NCBI GenBank assembly: GCA_036783645.1
Contig: DAIPWT010000007.1
Span: 35,192-99,191 of the forward strand
Direction of reading: 5' to 3'
Origin: UBA4732 sp002404095
GTDB taxonomy: Bacteria > Planctomycetota > Planctomycetia > Gemmatales > Gemmataceae
Length of the DNA stretch: 64,000 nucleotides
Made by a program: the position numbers and the translations under genes. Below, one piece after another: positions 41,405 through 50,262 of this stretch; the stretch's first letter is position 1; every line of letters starts with the position of its first letter. The notes under the pieces are model-generated. The model did not search any database, was not told the DNA's origin, and worked only from the letters and a program-made list of their open reading frames with translations.

Positions 41405-41955
41405 GCGTTCCGTCCAAACCTCTCGGCTTGAGCGTGGAGGAACTGTTCGCCCTCTTCGTTCCGGCCGACGATATGCCGGAATATACCTTCGTGGCCGGCG
41501 ATGCGGTCCCGCCTCCCTATCATGATTTGCTTGTCCACAACCACCATATGACCGTCACGGTGGAGGCTCATCACGGCGACTTGGTGGACGTGCGCATCCT
41601 CGACCGCAAGCTCGAAGGCGATTTCTATACTCGCAAAATCGTACTTGCTCTTCAAGGCAGCGGCCGCGTCGTGCAATTCGGCATCGCCCGCGTCCATTTG
41701 GATTATTGCAGCGAGCCGGTCCGCGAGGCCATCGTGGCCGGCAAGACGCCGCTGGGCCGTATTCTCATCCAGTACAACGTCCACCGTTTCGTCGAGCCGA
41801 CCGCCTTCCTGCGCGTCAACGCTTGTCCTGCCGTCACGAAATGGTTCGGCCTGAGCGAACCGCGCGCGACTTACGGCCGACTCGCCGTGATCTACTGCGA
41901 CGGCCGGGAGGCGATTGAAGTGCTGGAAATCGTCGCGCCGGAAGGCGATTCATAG
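41401..41955 (+). CDS. Chorismate-lyase-like (UbiC/DUF98-type) protein
   Basis: A 184-residue protein that overlaps the prenyl synthase stop (ATGA). 'LLVHNHHMTVTVEAHHGD', 'RKIVLALQGSGRVVQFGIA' and 'AGKTPLGRILIQYNVHR' look like the chorismate-lyase fold seen in UbiC and DUF98, where chorismate is split to 4-hydroxybenzoate. The catalytic Arg/Glu pair cannot be assigned by eye. Coupling to a prenyl synthase would fit prenylated-aromatic (quinone-like) biosynthesis, though no UbiA is present. The assignment is tentative. Confidence 0.5.
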   Translation: MSVPSKPLGLSVEELFALFVPADDMPEYTFVAGDAVPPPYHDLLVHNHHMTVTVEAHHGDLVDVRILDRKLEGDFYTRKIVLALQGSGRVVQFGIARVHLDYCSEPVREAIVAGKTPLGRILIQYNVHRFVEPTAFLRVNACPAVTKWFGLSEPRATYGRLAVIYCDGREAIEVLEIVAPEGDS

Positions 41956-41969
41956 ACTGAGAGCGAAGC

Positions 41970-42031
41970 ATACAAGCCCTGAGCGCAAGCGAGGGGTTTC
42001 GCCTCACTCCTCGCTGGCGCTTCGGGTTTGT
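41970..42031. repeat. Decayed inverted repeat related to 29814-29873
   Basis: The left arm keeps ACAAGCCCTGAGCGCAAGCG; the right arm has several mismatches. It lies between the chorismate-lyase-like gene and the MFS gene and contributes the last bases before the MFS ribosome site. Confidence 0.8.
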
Positions 42032-42051
42032 TTGTTAAGGAGAGAAACATA

Positions 42052-43707
42052 GTGTCGGAATCTTCCTTCAATGAAAACGCACCTACGGCCCCTGGCGGCG
42101 GCTTCGTCCCGCCGCCCCAAGCGTGGACGCCGACGACTTGGTTGATCGTCATTATCGCCATCATCGGCTTCGCGTTTGACACCTACGAATTGCTGGTGAT
42201 GCCGCTCGTCAACAGGCCGGCGCTGGCCGAACTGCTGCACGTCGATCGCTATACAGACGCGGGGACGAATGACATCCTGAGATGGACCTCATACATCACT
42301 TGGTCGAGCGCCGTTTGCGGCGGCGTCTTCGGCCTGCTGGGCGGCTGGCTTGCCGACCGCTTCGGCCGGCGCACTGTCTTGACCTGGAGCATTTTACTCT
42401 TCGCGGTCTCCGCTTTGCTGTCAGGATTCAGCACCTCGGCCATGATGTTGCTTGTCCTCCGCTGCACGACGTTCATCGGCGTGTGCGTCGAGTTCGTGGC
42501 GGCTGTCGCGTGGCTTGCGGAGCTGTTTCCTAACCCGAAACAGCGCGAAAGCGTCCTCGGCTATACGCAGGCGTTCTCCTCGATTGGCGGCTTGCTGGCG
42601 ACCGGCTCCTATTTGCTCATCAACCTGTACGTCGCGCGCCTGCCTTCTCTCGGCTTCGGCGAACAGGAGGCATGGCGGTGGACCCTCATTTCGGGGGTGA
42701 TCCCCGCGTTGCCGCTGATCTTTATCCGGCCGTTCCTACCGGAATCGCCTGCCTGGTTGCAGAAGCGCAACGCGGGGACGCTGAAACGCGCGAACATCCT
42801 GGAGCTTTTCAAGCCGGGCTTCCTGCGGCCTTCCATCGTTACGGCTCTTCTGTTTGCCTGCGGCTTCGCCACGGCGTTCGGCGCTTTACAGCTTACGCCG
42901 CAGATGGTGCCAGGCCTCTACCCGACCATCGCCAAGGAGCGGATGTCCAACCTGATCCCCTATGAGGCCGCCAAGGACGCGGCGGGTCTAGCCGCCCTCC
43001 AGAAAAAGGCCGACGCCGCCGCCGACGACGCGGCAAAAGCGCCCGACAACGCCAAAGCCCAGAAGGACGCCGGCATCCTCAAAAAACAATACGCAACGGC
43101 CCTCGCCGCCAGTGGCAATCCCGCCAAGGTCGAGGAATTTCGTGCCAAGACCGTTGAAGCCACGACGAAGATGGAAGAGACGATCGGCGGCATTCAGATG
43201 TATCAGGAGATCGGCGGGCTGGCGGGGCGCTTCGTCCTGGCCTTTCTGGCCACGGTGATCGTCAGCCGCCGGTTGCTGCTGTGGATGTTCCAGATACCGG
43301 GCCTGATCCTGATCCCGCTTGTCTACTTCTTCCCCGCGGCCGGACTCCTGTTCCCCGGCAACCCGGAGTTGAACGCGGAATGGCTTAAAGCCGGGGTCTT
43401 CGTGGCCGGTTTCCTGACGATCGCGCAATTCAGCTTCTGGGGCAACTACCTGCCGCGCGTCTACCCGACGCACCTGCGCGGCACCGGCGAAAGTTTTGCC
43501 GCCAACATCGGCGGCCGAATGCTCGGCACCTCAGGCCAGTTTCTGGCAGTCATTCTGGTGCCGGTAATGGCGTCTCACTGGCCCGAACTCGGCAAATTCA
43601 GCTCGATCGCCTTTGCCGCTGGGGCCGTGGTCCTGATCGTTTACGCCCTGGGCGTGATCCTGACGTTCTTCCTGCCGCAGCCGAAGGAAGAAGTTGCGCA
43701 GGAGTGA
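42052..43707 (+). CDS. MFS transporter with a long Ala/Lys-rich loop
   Basis: A 551-residue protein; GTG 42052 follows AAGGAGAG. Twelve membrane spans are expected, with the MFS A-motif 'GGWLADRFGRRTVL' after helix 2. Sugar-porter or aromatic-acid-type MFS proteins are the closest by feel. Between helices 6 and 7 a charged loop of about 90 residues (EAAKDAAGLAALQKKADAAA and onward) looks like a coiled coil. The substrate is unknown; export or import of a lipid precursor or sugar is possible from context. Confidence 0.85.
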   Translation: MSESSFNENAPTAPGGGFVPPPQAWTPTTWLIVIIAIIGFAFDTYELLVMPLVNRPALAELLHVDRYTDAGTNDILRWTSYITWSSAVCGGVFGLLGGWLADRFGRRTVLTWSILLFAVSALLSGFSTSAMMLLVLRCTTFIGVCVEFVAAVAWLAELFPNPKQRESVLGYTQAFSSIGGLLATGSYLLINLYVARLPSLGFGEQEAWRWTLISGVIPALPLIFIRPFLPESPAWLQKRNAGTLKRANILELFKPGFLRPSIVTALLFACGFATAFGALQLTPQMVPGLYPTIAKERMSNLIPYEAAKDAAGLAALQKKADAAADDAAKAPDNAKAQKDAGILKKQYATALAASGNPAKVEEFRAKTVEATTKMEETIGGIQMYQEIGGLAGRFVLAFLATVIVSRRLLLWMFQIPGLILIPLVYFFPAAGLLFPGNPELNAEWLKAGVFVAGFLTIAQFSFWGNYLPRVYPTHLRGTGESFAANIGGRMLGTSGQFLAVILVPVMASHWPELGKFSSIAFAAGAVVLIVYALGVILTFFLPQPKEEVAQE

Positions 43708-43732
43708 GAAAGCGCGAAACCCCGAGCAGGTC

Positions 43733-45022
43733 ATGCGCATCACCTACATCACCGCAGGCGCCGCCGGCATGTTCTGTGGCAGCTGCATGAAAGACAATAC
43801 CTTGGTCGCCGCCCTCGCGCGCCAGGGCCACGACGCCTTGCTCGTCCCCTGCTACACTCCCATCCGCACCGACGAAGAAGACGTCAGCCAGAAGCGCGTC
43901 TTCTTCGGCGGCATTAACGTCTATTTACAGCAGAAATGGAGCCTTTTTCGTCATACTCCCTGGCTCCTCGACCGATTGCTCGACGCCCCCCCGCTGCTGC
44001 GCTGGGGGTTGCGATTCGCCGCCAAGACGCGCGCTGAAGACTTGGGCGACCTCACCATTTCCATGCTCAAGGGCGAACATGGTAAGCAGAGTAAAGAGGT
44101 CGCCAAACTCGCCGCTTGGCTGGCGGCGGAGGTCAAGCCGCAGGTCATCAATTTGACCAACGCCATCCTGTCCGGCATGGTCCACGAGTTGAAGCGCACC
44201 ATCGGCGCGCCGGTGCTGTGTTCACTGCAAGGCGATGACATTTATCTGGAGGCCTTGCCGGAGCCGTTCCGGACGCAAGCGCTCAGGCTAATCCGCGAAC
44301 ACTGCCGCGAAATCGACGGCTTTATCGCCACCAGCATCGATTACGCCGATTTCATGGCGGAATACTTCGACGTGCCGCGCGAACGCATTCACGTCGTCTA
44401 TCCGGGGCTGAACCTGCATGGCCACGGCGGACCACGGCCGGAGCGCGACGGCCGGCCGTTCACCATCGGCTATTTCGCCCGCATCTGTCCGGAAAAAGGG
44501 CTGCACGTTTTGGCCGAGGCGTTCCGACTGCTTCGCCAGACGCCTGGGGCCGAGCGCTGCCGGCTGCGCGTCTCCGGCTGGCTCGGCGACAGCAACAAGA
44601 AGTATTTTTACGACATCCAAAAGCGCTTGAAGGAGGCGGGGTTGGCCGACGACTTCGAGTACGTCGAATCGCCCGGCCATGCCGATAAAGTGCGTTTCCT
44701 GGACGGCATTGACGTGCTGTCAGTGCCGACGACGTACCGCGAGCCGAAGGGTCTTTACGTGCTGGAAGCGCTGGCCAATGGCGTACCAGTGGTGCAGCCG
44801 CGACACGGTTCCTTCCCCGAACTGATCGAGGCGACCGGCGGCGGGTTGCTCGTCAATCCGGACGATGCGCAGGATTTGGCCGACGGTCTACGGCGGCTGA
44901 TGACAGATCGGGTCCACGCCGACGCATTGGGACGAAAGGGTAAGGAAGCCGTGTTCGCCCGTTTCACCGCCGAGCGCATGGCCGAGGAGACGACCGCGGT
45001 TTACGCCCATTACATAGGTTAA
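43733..45022 (+). CDS. GT4-type glycosyltransferase
   Basis: A 429-residue protein starting MRITYITAGAAGMFCGSCM; the upstream in-frame start at 43694 lies within the MFS gene. It has a GT-B fold pattern with the GT4 E-x7-E motif in 'TYREPKGLYVLEALANG' and 'TIGYFARICPEKGLHVL' at the start of the donor domain. Retaining transferase using a nucleotide-sugar. The acceptor is unknown; hopanoid or prenyl-lipid glycosylation is possible by context only. It is followed 17 bases later by a thioesterase. Confidence 0.9.
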   Translation: MRITYITAGAAGMFCGSCMKDNTLVAALARQGHDALLVPCYTPIRTDEEDVSQKRVFFGGINVYLQQKWSLFRHTPWLLDRLLDAPPLLRWGLRFAAKTRAEDLGDLTISMLKGEHGKQSKEVAKLAAWLAAEVKPQVINLTNAILSGMVHELKRTIGAPVLCSLQGDDIYLEALPEPFRTQALRLIREHCREIDGFIATSIDYADFMAEYFDVPRERIHVVYPGLNLHGHGGPRPERDGRPFTIGYFARICPEKGLHVLAEAFRLLRQTPGAERCRLRVSGWLGDSNKKYFYDIQKRLKEAGLADDFEYVESPGHADKVRFLDGIDVLSVPTTYREPKGLYVLEALANGVPVVQPRHGSFPELIEATGGGLLVNPDDAQDLADGLRRLMTDRVHADALGRKGKEAVFARFTAERMAEETTAVYAHYIG

Positions 45023-45038
45023 ATGTCAGGAGTTCATC

Positions 45039-45458
45039 ATGCCGGCCGTCTTTCGCACCACGCGCATCGTCGAGTTCGGCGACACCGACATGGCCGGCAT
45101 CGTCCACTTCGCCAACTTCTTCCGTTACATGGAGGCGGCGGAACACGCTTTCCTGCGCTCGCTGGGCTTGTCGGTTGTAATGGAGTATGAAGGTGCGAAA
45201 TATGGCTTACCGCGCGTGTCGGCGTCGTGCGATTATCTGCGGCCGGCCCGCTTTGGCGAGACATTGACGATCACAGTAGCCGTCGAAAAGCTGGGGCGAA
45301 GTTCCATCACCTACGCCTTTGACTTCACCCGTGATGATGAAGCGATCGCGCGCGGCCGCGTTACTGCCGTCTTTTGCCGATTTGATGAGGGCCGGCCGAA
45401 AGCGTGTGAGATGCCGGAGGCGTTTCGGGCGAAATTAGAGGCGCCGATGGTCGAGTGA
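45039..45458 (+). CDS. Hot-dog-fold acyl-CoA thioesterase
   Basis: A 139-residue protein. 'EFGDTDMAGIVHFANFFRYM' is the 4HBT/YbgC-type active-site block. RBS AGGAG is close to ATG 45039. It ends 6 bases before the convergent ABC permease stop, with no room for a long terminator. It is the last gene of the rightward run. Confidence 0.88.
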   Translation: MPAVFRTTRIVEFGDTDMAGIVHFANFFRYMEAAEHAFLRSLGLSVVMEYEGAKYGLPRVSASCDYLRPARFGETLTITVAVEKLGRSSITYAFDFTRDDEAIARGRVTAVFCRFDEGRPKACEMPEAFRAKLEAPMVE

Positions 45459-45464
45459 AGGTGC

Positions 45465-47153
45465 TTAAAACTCCATCTCGCGCAGCGCCCGGATGCCCAT
45501 CCGCAGCGGGAGGATCACCGCCGCCGCTCCCACCGCCGCGCCCGCCGCCAAGCCGGCCCAGACTATCCACAGCGCCGGCCCGCCCTCGTCGCCCCACGCC
45601 ATCAGCGCGTGCCACGGCCCCGCCATTAGCGCCAATACCGCCAGCAAAAATAGCAGACTCACCAACAGGTTCATGGTGCCGCCGAACCCCGACACGATTC
45701 GCGACGGGTCGGTCTCGCGGAAGTTCGGCAGGCACGCGCCCATGCCGACGCTCAGGCCGCTCAAGCCGAACGCCAGCACCGCCACCGTCAGCGCGTGCAA
45801 GACCACCGCCGGCCACGCCATGCCCAGCGTCAGGTCACTCAGCAGCACCAGAAACTCGCCGATCAGTACCGCTCCCGCTGAAGCGAAGGCGAACTTGCCC
45901 CATAGCAATTGTCCGCGTTCGATGGGAAGCAGACCGAGAATCCAGAACTTTCGCCCCTCCAGGCTGAACAGCGGGAACACGAATCGCCCCGTGTAAATGC
46001 AAATCAGCAGGCCCACGACGCCTACATAGAAAAAGCTGATGAAGTTCTGATAGTGGCGGCCAAGGTCCGCGACGAATATGCGTCGGGCGACCGTGATGGA
46101 GAGGGTTATCAGGCCGGTGAAGATAAGAATCTGCGCCCACTGTTGCGGGTCGCGGCGGAATGTGCGGAAGTCCTTTACGATCAGCAGTCGCGTCCGCTCG
46201 GTTGTGAACGGCAACGAAGCGGTAAGGAGACGGTCCATCCAAGCGCCGCCGTAGCGCCGACGCAGCGAGCCTCCGGTGGCGAGACGGTTGTAGCCGCGAC
46301 GGTAGAGGCGTTTCGCCGTAAAAGCCGCTATTAAATAGGCGAATAGGCCGTTGCTCCAGACCAGGGCGAGTTGGAACAGCGACCGGCCGGCCTCGCCGCG
46401 CGCCGCTGCCTGGAGGCCGCGCGCCGCCCAATGACTCGGCGTTAGCGCGGTGCCGGCAAACGTGAAGCGGCCGAGCAGACGATGCACGGCCTCGTGGTCC
46501 TGGAACTGCTGGGCATCGCGTACAACCTGTACGACCCACGCGGCCAGCAGGACAACGACGGCCGCGATGCACACCATGAGGACTTGTTTCCGCCGGCGCG
46601 GCAGCAGATTGACAACCAATAGACAGACAATCGCGCTTACCGAGGCCGGCAGTTGGACAAAGCCGAGGAAAAAGAGGGGTAAAAGAGCGTAATAGTACCA
46701 AGGCGCGTAACAGGTGATGCCATAAGCGATCAGGATCGGCCCGCCCAACAGCAGAAACGCCCAGATGCTGATCGCCGTGGCGGTCTGGAACTTGTAGGCG
46801 AACACTCGGTCGTCGGCCAGCGGCGTACAGAGCAAAAACGCCGTTTCCGGGGCGGTAAACAGGCTGCCGTAGAGGATCAGCCCGCCCGTAAACACCAGGA
46901 GCGCGCCCAACGTCAAAAAGAGTAAGTCGAGCAAGATGCCCACGATTTCGCCATGAAGCGGGATCTTCTCGTCGCGCAGGAATTTGAAACCTTCCAGGCT
47001 GGCGTAAAAAACCAGCGCCCAAATGAGAAGGGTAATGAGAACAACCGTCAACGGCCTTACCATCGACTGGCCTAGTAGCGTACGGAAATGGTTGCGAATC
47101 ATCGTCGCGCGCAAGCGCAGCATGAGCAGCGGTCGGGGAGTAGGAGAAATCAC
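45465..47153 (-). CDS. ABC-2-type exporter permease
   Basis: A 562-residue membrane protein with about 12 hydrophobic segments (for example 'LTVVLITLLIWALVFYASL', 'LLICIYTGRFVFPLFSL' and 'VLHALTVAVLAFGLSGLSVG'). Its start ATG 47153 overlaps the ATPase stop by 4 bases. It would form the membrane part of an ABC exporter with the upstream ATPase. Substrate unknown. Confidence 0.8.
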   Translation of the reverse strand: MISPTPRPLLMLRLRATMIRNHFRTLLGQSMVRPLTVVLITLLIWALVFYASLEGFKFLRDEKIPLHGEIVGILLDLLFLTLGALLVFTGGLILYGSLFTAPETAFLLCTPLADDRVFAYKFQTATAISIWAFLLLGGPILIAYGITCYAPWYYYALLPLFFLGFVQLPASVSAIVCLLVVNLLPRRRKQVLMVCIAAVVVLLAAWVVQVVRDAQQFQDHEAVHRLLGRFTFAGTALTPSHWAARGLQAAARGEAGRSLFQLALVWSNGLFAYLIAAFTAKRLYRRGYNRLATGGSLRRRYGGAWMDRLLTASLPFTTERTRLLIVKDFRTFRRDPQQWAQILIFTGLITLSITVARRIFVADLGRHYQNFISFFYVGVVGLLICIYTGRFVFPLFSLEGRKFWILGLLPIERGQLLWGKFAFASAGAVLIGEFLVLLSDLTLGMAWPAVVLHALTVAVLAFGLSGLSVGMGACLPNFRETDPSRIVSGFGGTMNLLVSLLFLLAVLALMAGPWHALMAWGDEGGPALWIVWAGLAAGAAVGAAAVILPLRMGIRALREMEF

Positions 47154-47929
47154 CGTGGCGCCTCCTGGCCGTTCGCTTGCGGTTTCGCGGCGGCGAAGTC
47201 TTCCGCCGCCTCCGGCTCGGTCAGCTTCAAGAAGACCTCTTCAAGCGATCCGTCCACGGCGGCCTGGGTGCGCAGCGTTTCCAGGTCGCCGCAGCCGATG
47301 AGCCGGCCATGGTCCACGATGGCGATGCGGTCGGCCAACTCCTGCACCACGTCCAGCGAGTGCGACGACAGGAACACTGTTGTGCCGCCGTCCGCCTGCC
47401 GCCTTAACAGGTCTTTTAACTGTCTTACCGAACGGGGATCAAGGCCGACGGTAGGCTCGTCCACGATCAACACTTTCGGTTCGTGAACGAGGGCGGAGGC
47501 GAACACCGTGCGCTGGCGCATGCCGTGCGAGTAGCGCTCAGTGAGGTCGTCGATGAACTCGCCGAGGCGGAACTGCTCAATCGCCTCGGCAACGCGGCGC
47601 CGGCCGTGGTCGCGCGACAAGCCGTACATATCGGCGATGAATTGCAGGAATTCGCGGCCGGTCAGCTTCTCATAGAGATAAGGTTGATCCGGAACGTAGC
47701 TGAGAAGCTGGCGGGCGCGGCCGCCGTCGGTGCGCAGGTCGAAGCCGCCGACGCGGATGCTGCCCGACGTGGGGAACAGCAGACCGCAGAGCATCTTGAT
47801 GGTGGTGGTTTTGCCGGCGCCGTTAGGTCCGAGGAAGGCGAACAGTTCGCCAGCCGGCACTTCCAGGCTCATCTCGTGGACGGCCGTTTTTGTGCCGTAT
47901 TGCTTCGTGACTTTATCGAGTTGAATCAT
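47150..47929 (-). CDS. ABC transporter ATP-binding protein
   Basis: A 259-residue protein, ATG 47929 (MIQLDKVTKQYGTKTAV). Walker A GPNGAGKTT, signature 'YSHGMRQRTVFASALVHEP', Walker B VLIVDEPT and the H-switch 'FLSSHSL' are all present. It belongs to the exporter type with a C-terminal extension. It overlaps the permease gene and follows a TM-anchored protein gene by 19 bases. Confidence 0.95.
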   Translation of the reverse strand: MIQLDKVTKQYGTKTAVHEMSLEVPAGELFAFLGPNGAGKTTTIKMLCGLLFPTSGSIRVGGFDLRTDGGRARQLLSYVPDQPYLYEKLTGREFLQFIADMYGLSRDHGRRRVAEAIEQFRLGEFIDDLTERYSHGMRQRTVFASALVHEPKVLIVDEPTVGLDPRSVRQLKDLLRRQADGGTTVFLSSHSLDVVQELADRIAIVDHGRLIGCGDLETLRTQAAVDGSLEEVFLKLTEPEAAEDFAAAKPQANGQEAPR

Positions 47930-47948
47930 ATGCGATGGAACCTGTCCC

Positions 47949-48854
47949 TTATTCACGCAGAAGAACCAAATGTTCACCGCCGCGTTCGGATTCCTGGCAC
48001 AGAACGCGGCCCGAGTCCGCTTCGACCCACGTTTTCGCGCTCACGTCGTCCGCCTCGTATTCGATGACCAAGCACTCGATGGGTCGCTTGTTCCACGTCA
48101 GGATTTGCTTTTGGGGCAGTACGCGGGCCGTCACGACGATCTCACGATCCGATGCGCCCGGCGCCAACCCGCCCAGATATTTTTGGAGGAGCGCGCCGAA
48201 CGCCGTTTTCAGCGGGTCCACCAACGGCAACTGCCACGTCTGTCCTGGTCGCAACCCCTCGATACGGTTGACCGGATGCAACGGCGACAGGACCGAGCCG
48301 TGCCGAGGAACAGGGACGGGATCGAGATCCTCGTCGATCGGCTTGCCGGCCAAAAGCGGAGATTCGGCATGTAAATGGGCGTACAAAGCTCCGTCGCGGA
48401 CCACGCCGGTGAGCGAACCGTTGCCGGGAAAGACAACCCCGTTGAAGCGCGCCTCGCCCGCGAAATCGAAAGAAACGGCTCGCAAATCTCCATTACGAGC
48501 GACTCGATATTCGCTCAGCACTTCTCGAACCTGAATGACGCCGCCGAACGGGCCGGCGCCCACGTCCCCTTCTTTGGCGACGCCGGCGCGAGGAATGATT
48601 TTGGCCACAAGGGCGAAAGTGTCGTCCGCCGGTATGGGCCTCACCCACGTTTCCGCGTGGAGAAAGGGACGGTCGTTGTACGAAACCGTCCAGCGGACGT
48701 GGACTTGCTGGGTCTGAACCTCATCTTCCAGGTCGATGGTGAACGGCGGCGCCTGGCCGGGCAGGAACAACGGCCATACGTCCTGGTAGAACAACCAGCC
48801 GGTGGTTCCCAGCCAGAAAACGATGATCGGCACACTCAGCCAGCGAGGAGGCAT
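47949..48854 (-). CDS. Membrane-anchored hypothetical protein, ABC exporter partner
   Basis: A 301-residue protein with an N-terminal membrane anchor (VPIIVFWLGTTGWLFYQDV) and a beta-rich exported domain: 'QVHVRWTVSYNDRPFLHAE', 'YAHLHAESPLLAGKPI' and 'KTWVEADSGRVLCQES'. The end 'SGRVLCQESERGGEHLVLL' looks like DUF3108-type export proteins, unproved. It precedes the ABC ATPase in the operon. Confidence 0.75.
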   Translation of the reverse strand: MPPRWLSVPIIVFWLGTTGWLFYQDVWPLFLPGQAPPFTIDLEDEVQTQQVHVRWTVSYNDRPFLHAETWVRPIPADDTFALVAKIIPRAGVAKEGDVGAGPFGGVIQVREVLSEYRVARNGDLRAVSFDFAGEARFNGVVFPGNGSLTGVVRDGALYAHLHAESPLLAGKPIDEDLDPVPVPRHGSVLSPLHPVNRIEGLRPGQTWQLPLVDPLKTAFGALLQKYLGGLAPGASDREIVVTARVLPQKQILTWNKRPIECLVIEYEADDVSAKTWVEADSGRVLCQESERGGEHLVLLRE

Positions 48855-48869
48855 CGGGGTTCGCCTTCA

Positions 48870-48932
48870 GTTTAGCCGCGACCCGAAAGGGAGCGCGTCT
48901 TCCCCGCGCTCCCCTTCGGGTCGCGGCTAAAC
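48870..48932. repeat. 28-bp inverted repeat, GTTTAGCCGCGACCC family
   Basis: Arms 48870-48897 and 48905-48932 with one mismatch. It lies between the stop of the PQQ-propeller gene and the start of the next leftward gene. Confidence 0.9.
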
Positions 48933-48948
48933 AATTCCTGACTGACTA

Positions 48949-50262
48949 TTATTTTTTCGCTCCAATGCACCACAAATGCCGGTCGGAGCGCAAGAACAGC
49001 GCGCCGCCCGCGACGGCCGGGGTGGCAAGGATGGCTTCACCTATCGCATTTGTCGCCAATACCTTCGGCTTGTCGCCAATCTCGATCACCGTCGTCGCGC
49101 CGTCCTCGGCGACGACGTACAGCTTGCCGTCGGCCAGCACCGGCGACGCCGAGAACGGCCCCTTGACGCGCTGCTGCCAGAGGACTTCGCCGTCGGCGGC
49201 GTTGACGCAATTGACGCCGACGCCGACCAGCCCGTAAACGCGCCCTTTGTGGAATAAAGCGGTGGCAAATGACGAGTTTAGCTTAGGCGACTTCCATACG
49301 ACATTCGGCGTCGCCCCGTCGGCGGCCGGCTTCAGCGCCATGAAATCCTTTCCGACCGCGAAGATTAAGCCGTCGCCGAAGAACGGCGACGGTACGGCGC
49401 CCAAGCCCTCGCCGGCGTAAGTCCACAGCGTCTTGCCCGTCAGCGGGTCGAACGCGGTAAGGTCTTGCGACGTCTGGAACACGGCGGCCGCCTTGCCGTT
49501 TGTCTCCACCACCAGCGGCGTCACCCAGTCGATGTCGCGCGAACGCGGCGCCCGCCAGAGGTTCTTGCCCGTGTTAGCGTCGAGGCCGGCCGCGAAGGAG
49601 TCCCCGGCGTTCTCCATCGGCAACAACAGCACATCTTTATACAGCACCGGCGATGCGGCCATGCCGACCTGGTTCGTAATATCGGGATAGTCGCGCTCTA
49701 GCGAACGAACCCATAACAGATCGCCGTCGGCGCTTAATGCCGCGAGGTCGCCTGTGGCGAACAAGGCGACGACGCGCTTGCCGTCGGCGGCCGGCGTCGG
49801 CGCTGCCATGCACGTTTTCGGATGACACATGGTTACGCCGGTGGACGCGAACTGGCGTTCCCAAAGTTTCTTGCCGTCGGCGGCGTCGAAACAGAGGACG
49901 TGAAGGCGACTTTCGCGATAGCCTGTGGAGGCGGTGACGTAGACGCGGCCGCCGACGACCACCGGACTCGACACGCCGCGGCCGGGCAAGTCGGCCTGCC
50001 AGCGGACGTTGTCCTTCGGCCCCCACTTGACGGGCAGGCCGGCCTCATCAGATACGGCGCCGCCGCGCGGCCCACGGAACTGCGGCCAATCGCCCGCCGC
50101 CGCGAAACCCAGCGCCATTGATGCTAACATGACCGCCATTAAGAGCCTGTTCCAAAGGGGCGGGGAAACCCCGCCCCTACGGCGGTTTTCGTCTGTAGGG
50201 GCGGGGTTTCCCCGCCCTTTCAGAATAGATTCTAAATGCTTTTTCATGGAATCGATTCTCAT
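48949..50262 (-). CDS. PQQ-binding-like beta-propeller protein
   Basis: A 437-residue reading that opens at ATG 50262, which overlaps the upstream stop as ATGA. Alternative starts are 50247 and 50139 (MAVMLASMALGFAAAGDWPQ). After the N-terminus it reads 'DWPQFRGPRGGAVSDEAG', the usual opening of secreted planctomycete PQQ-propeller proteins, followed by six or more blade repeats such as 'DGKKLWERQF', 'TGKTLWTYAGEG' and 'DGEVLWQQRV'. The propeller is likely a scaffold, not a dehydrogenase. A palindromic repeat (50154-50220) is read in frame before the signal peptide if the upstream start is real. Confidence 0.85.
   Translation of the reverse strand: MRIDSMKKHLESILKGRGNPAPTDENRRRGGVSPPLWNRLLMAVMLASMALGFAAAGDWPQFRGPRGGAVSDEAGLPVKWGPKDNVRWQADLPGRGVSSPVVVGGRVYVTASTGYRESRLHVLCFDAADGKKLWERQFASTGVTMCHPKTCMAAPTPAADGKRVVALFATGDLAALSADGDLLWVRSLERDYPDITNQVGMAASPVLYKDVLLLPMENAGDSFAAGLDANTGKNLWRAPRSRDIDWVTPLVVETNGKAAAVFQTSQDLTAFDPLTGKTLWTYAGEGLGAVPSPFFGDGLIFAVGKDFMALKPAADGATPNVVWKSPKLNSSFATALFHKGRVYGLVGVGVNCVNAADGEVLWQQRVKGPFSASPVLADGKLYVVAEDGATTVIEIGDKPKVLATNAIGEAILATPAVAGGALFLRSDRHLWCIGAKK
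50154..50220. repeat. Inverted repeat at the 5' end of the propeller gene
   Basis: Arms 50154-50180 and 50195-50220 pair with one extra base (AGGGGCGGGGAAACCCCGCCC type). It lies within the apparent coding region between MKKHLESIL and WNRLLMAVML. Confidence 0.85.
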
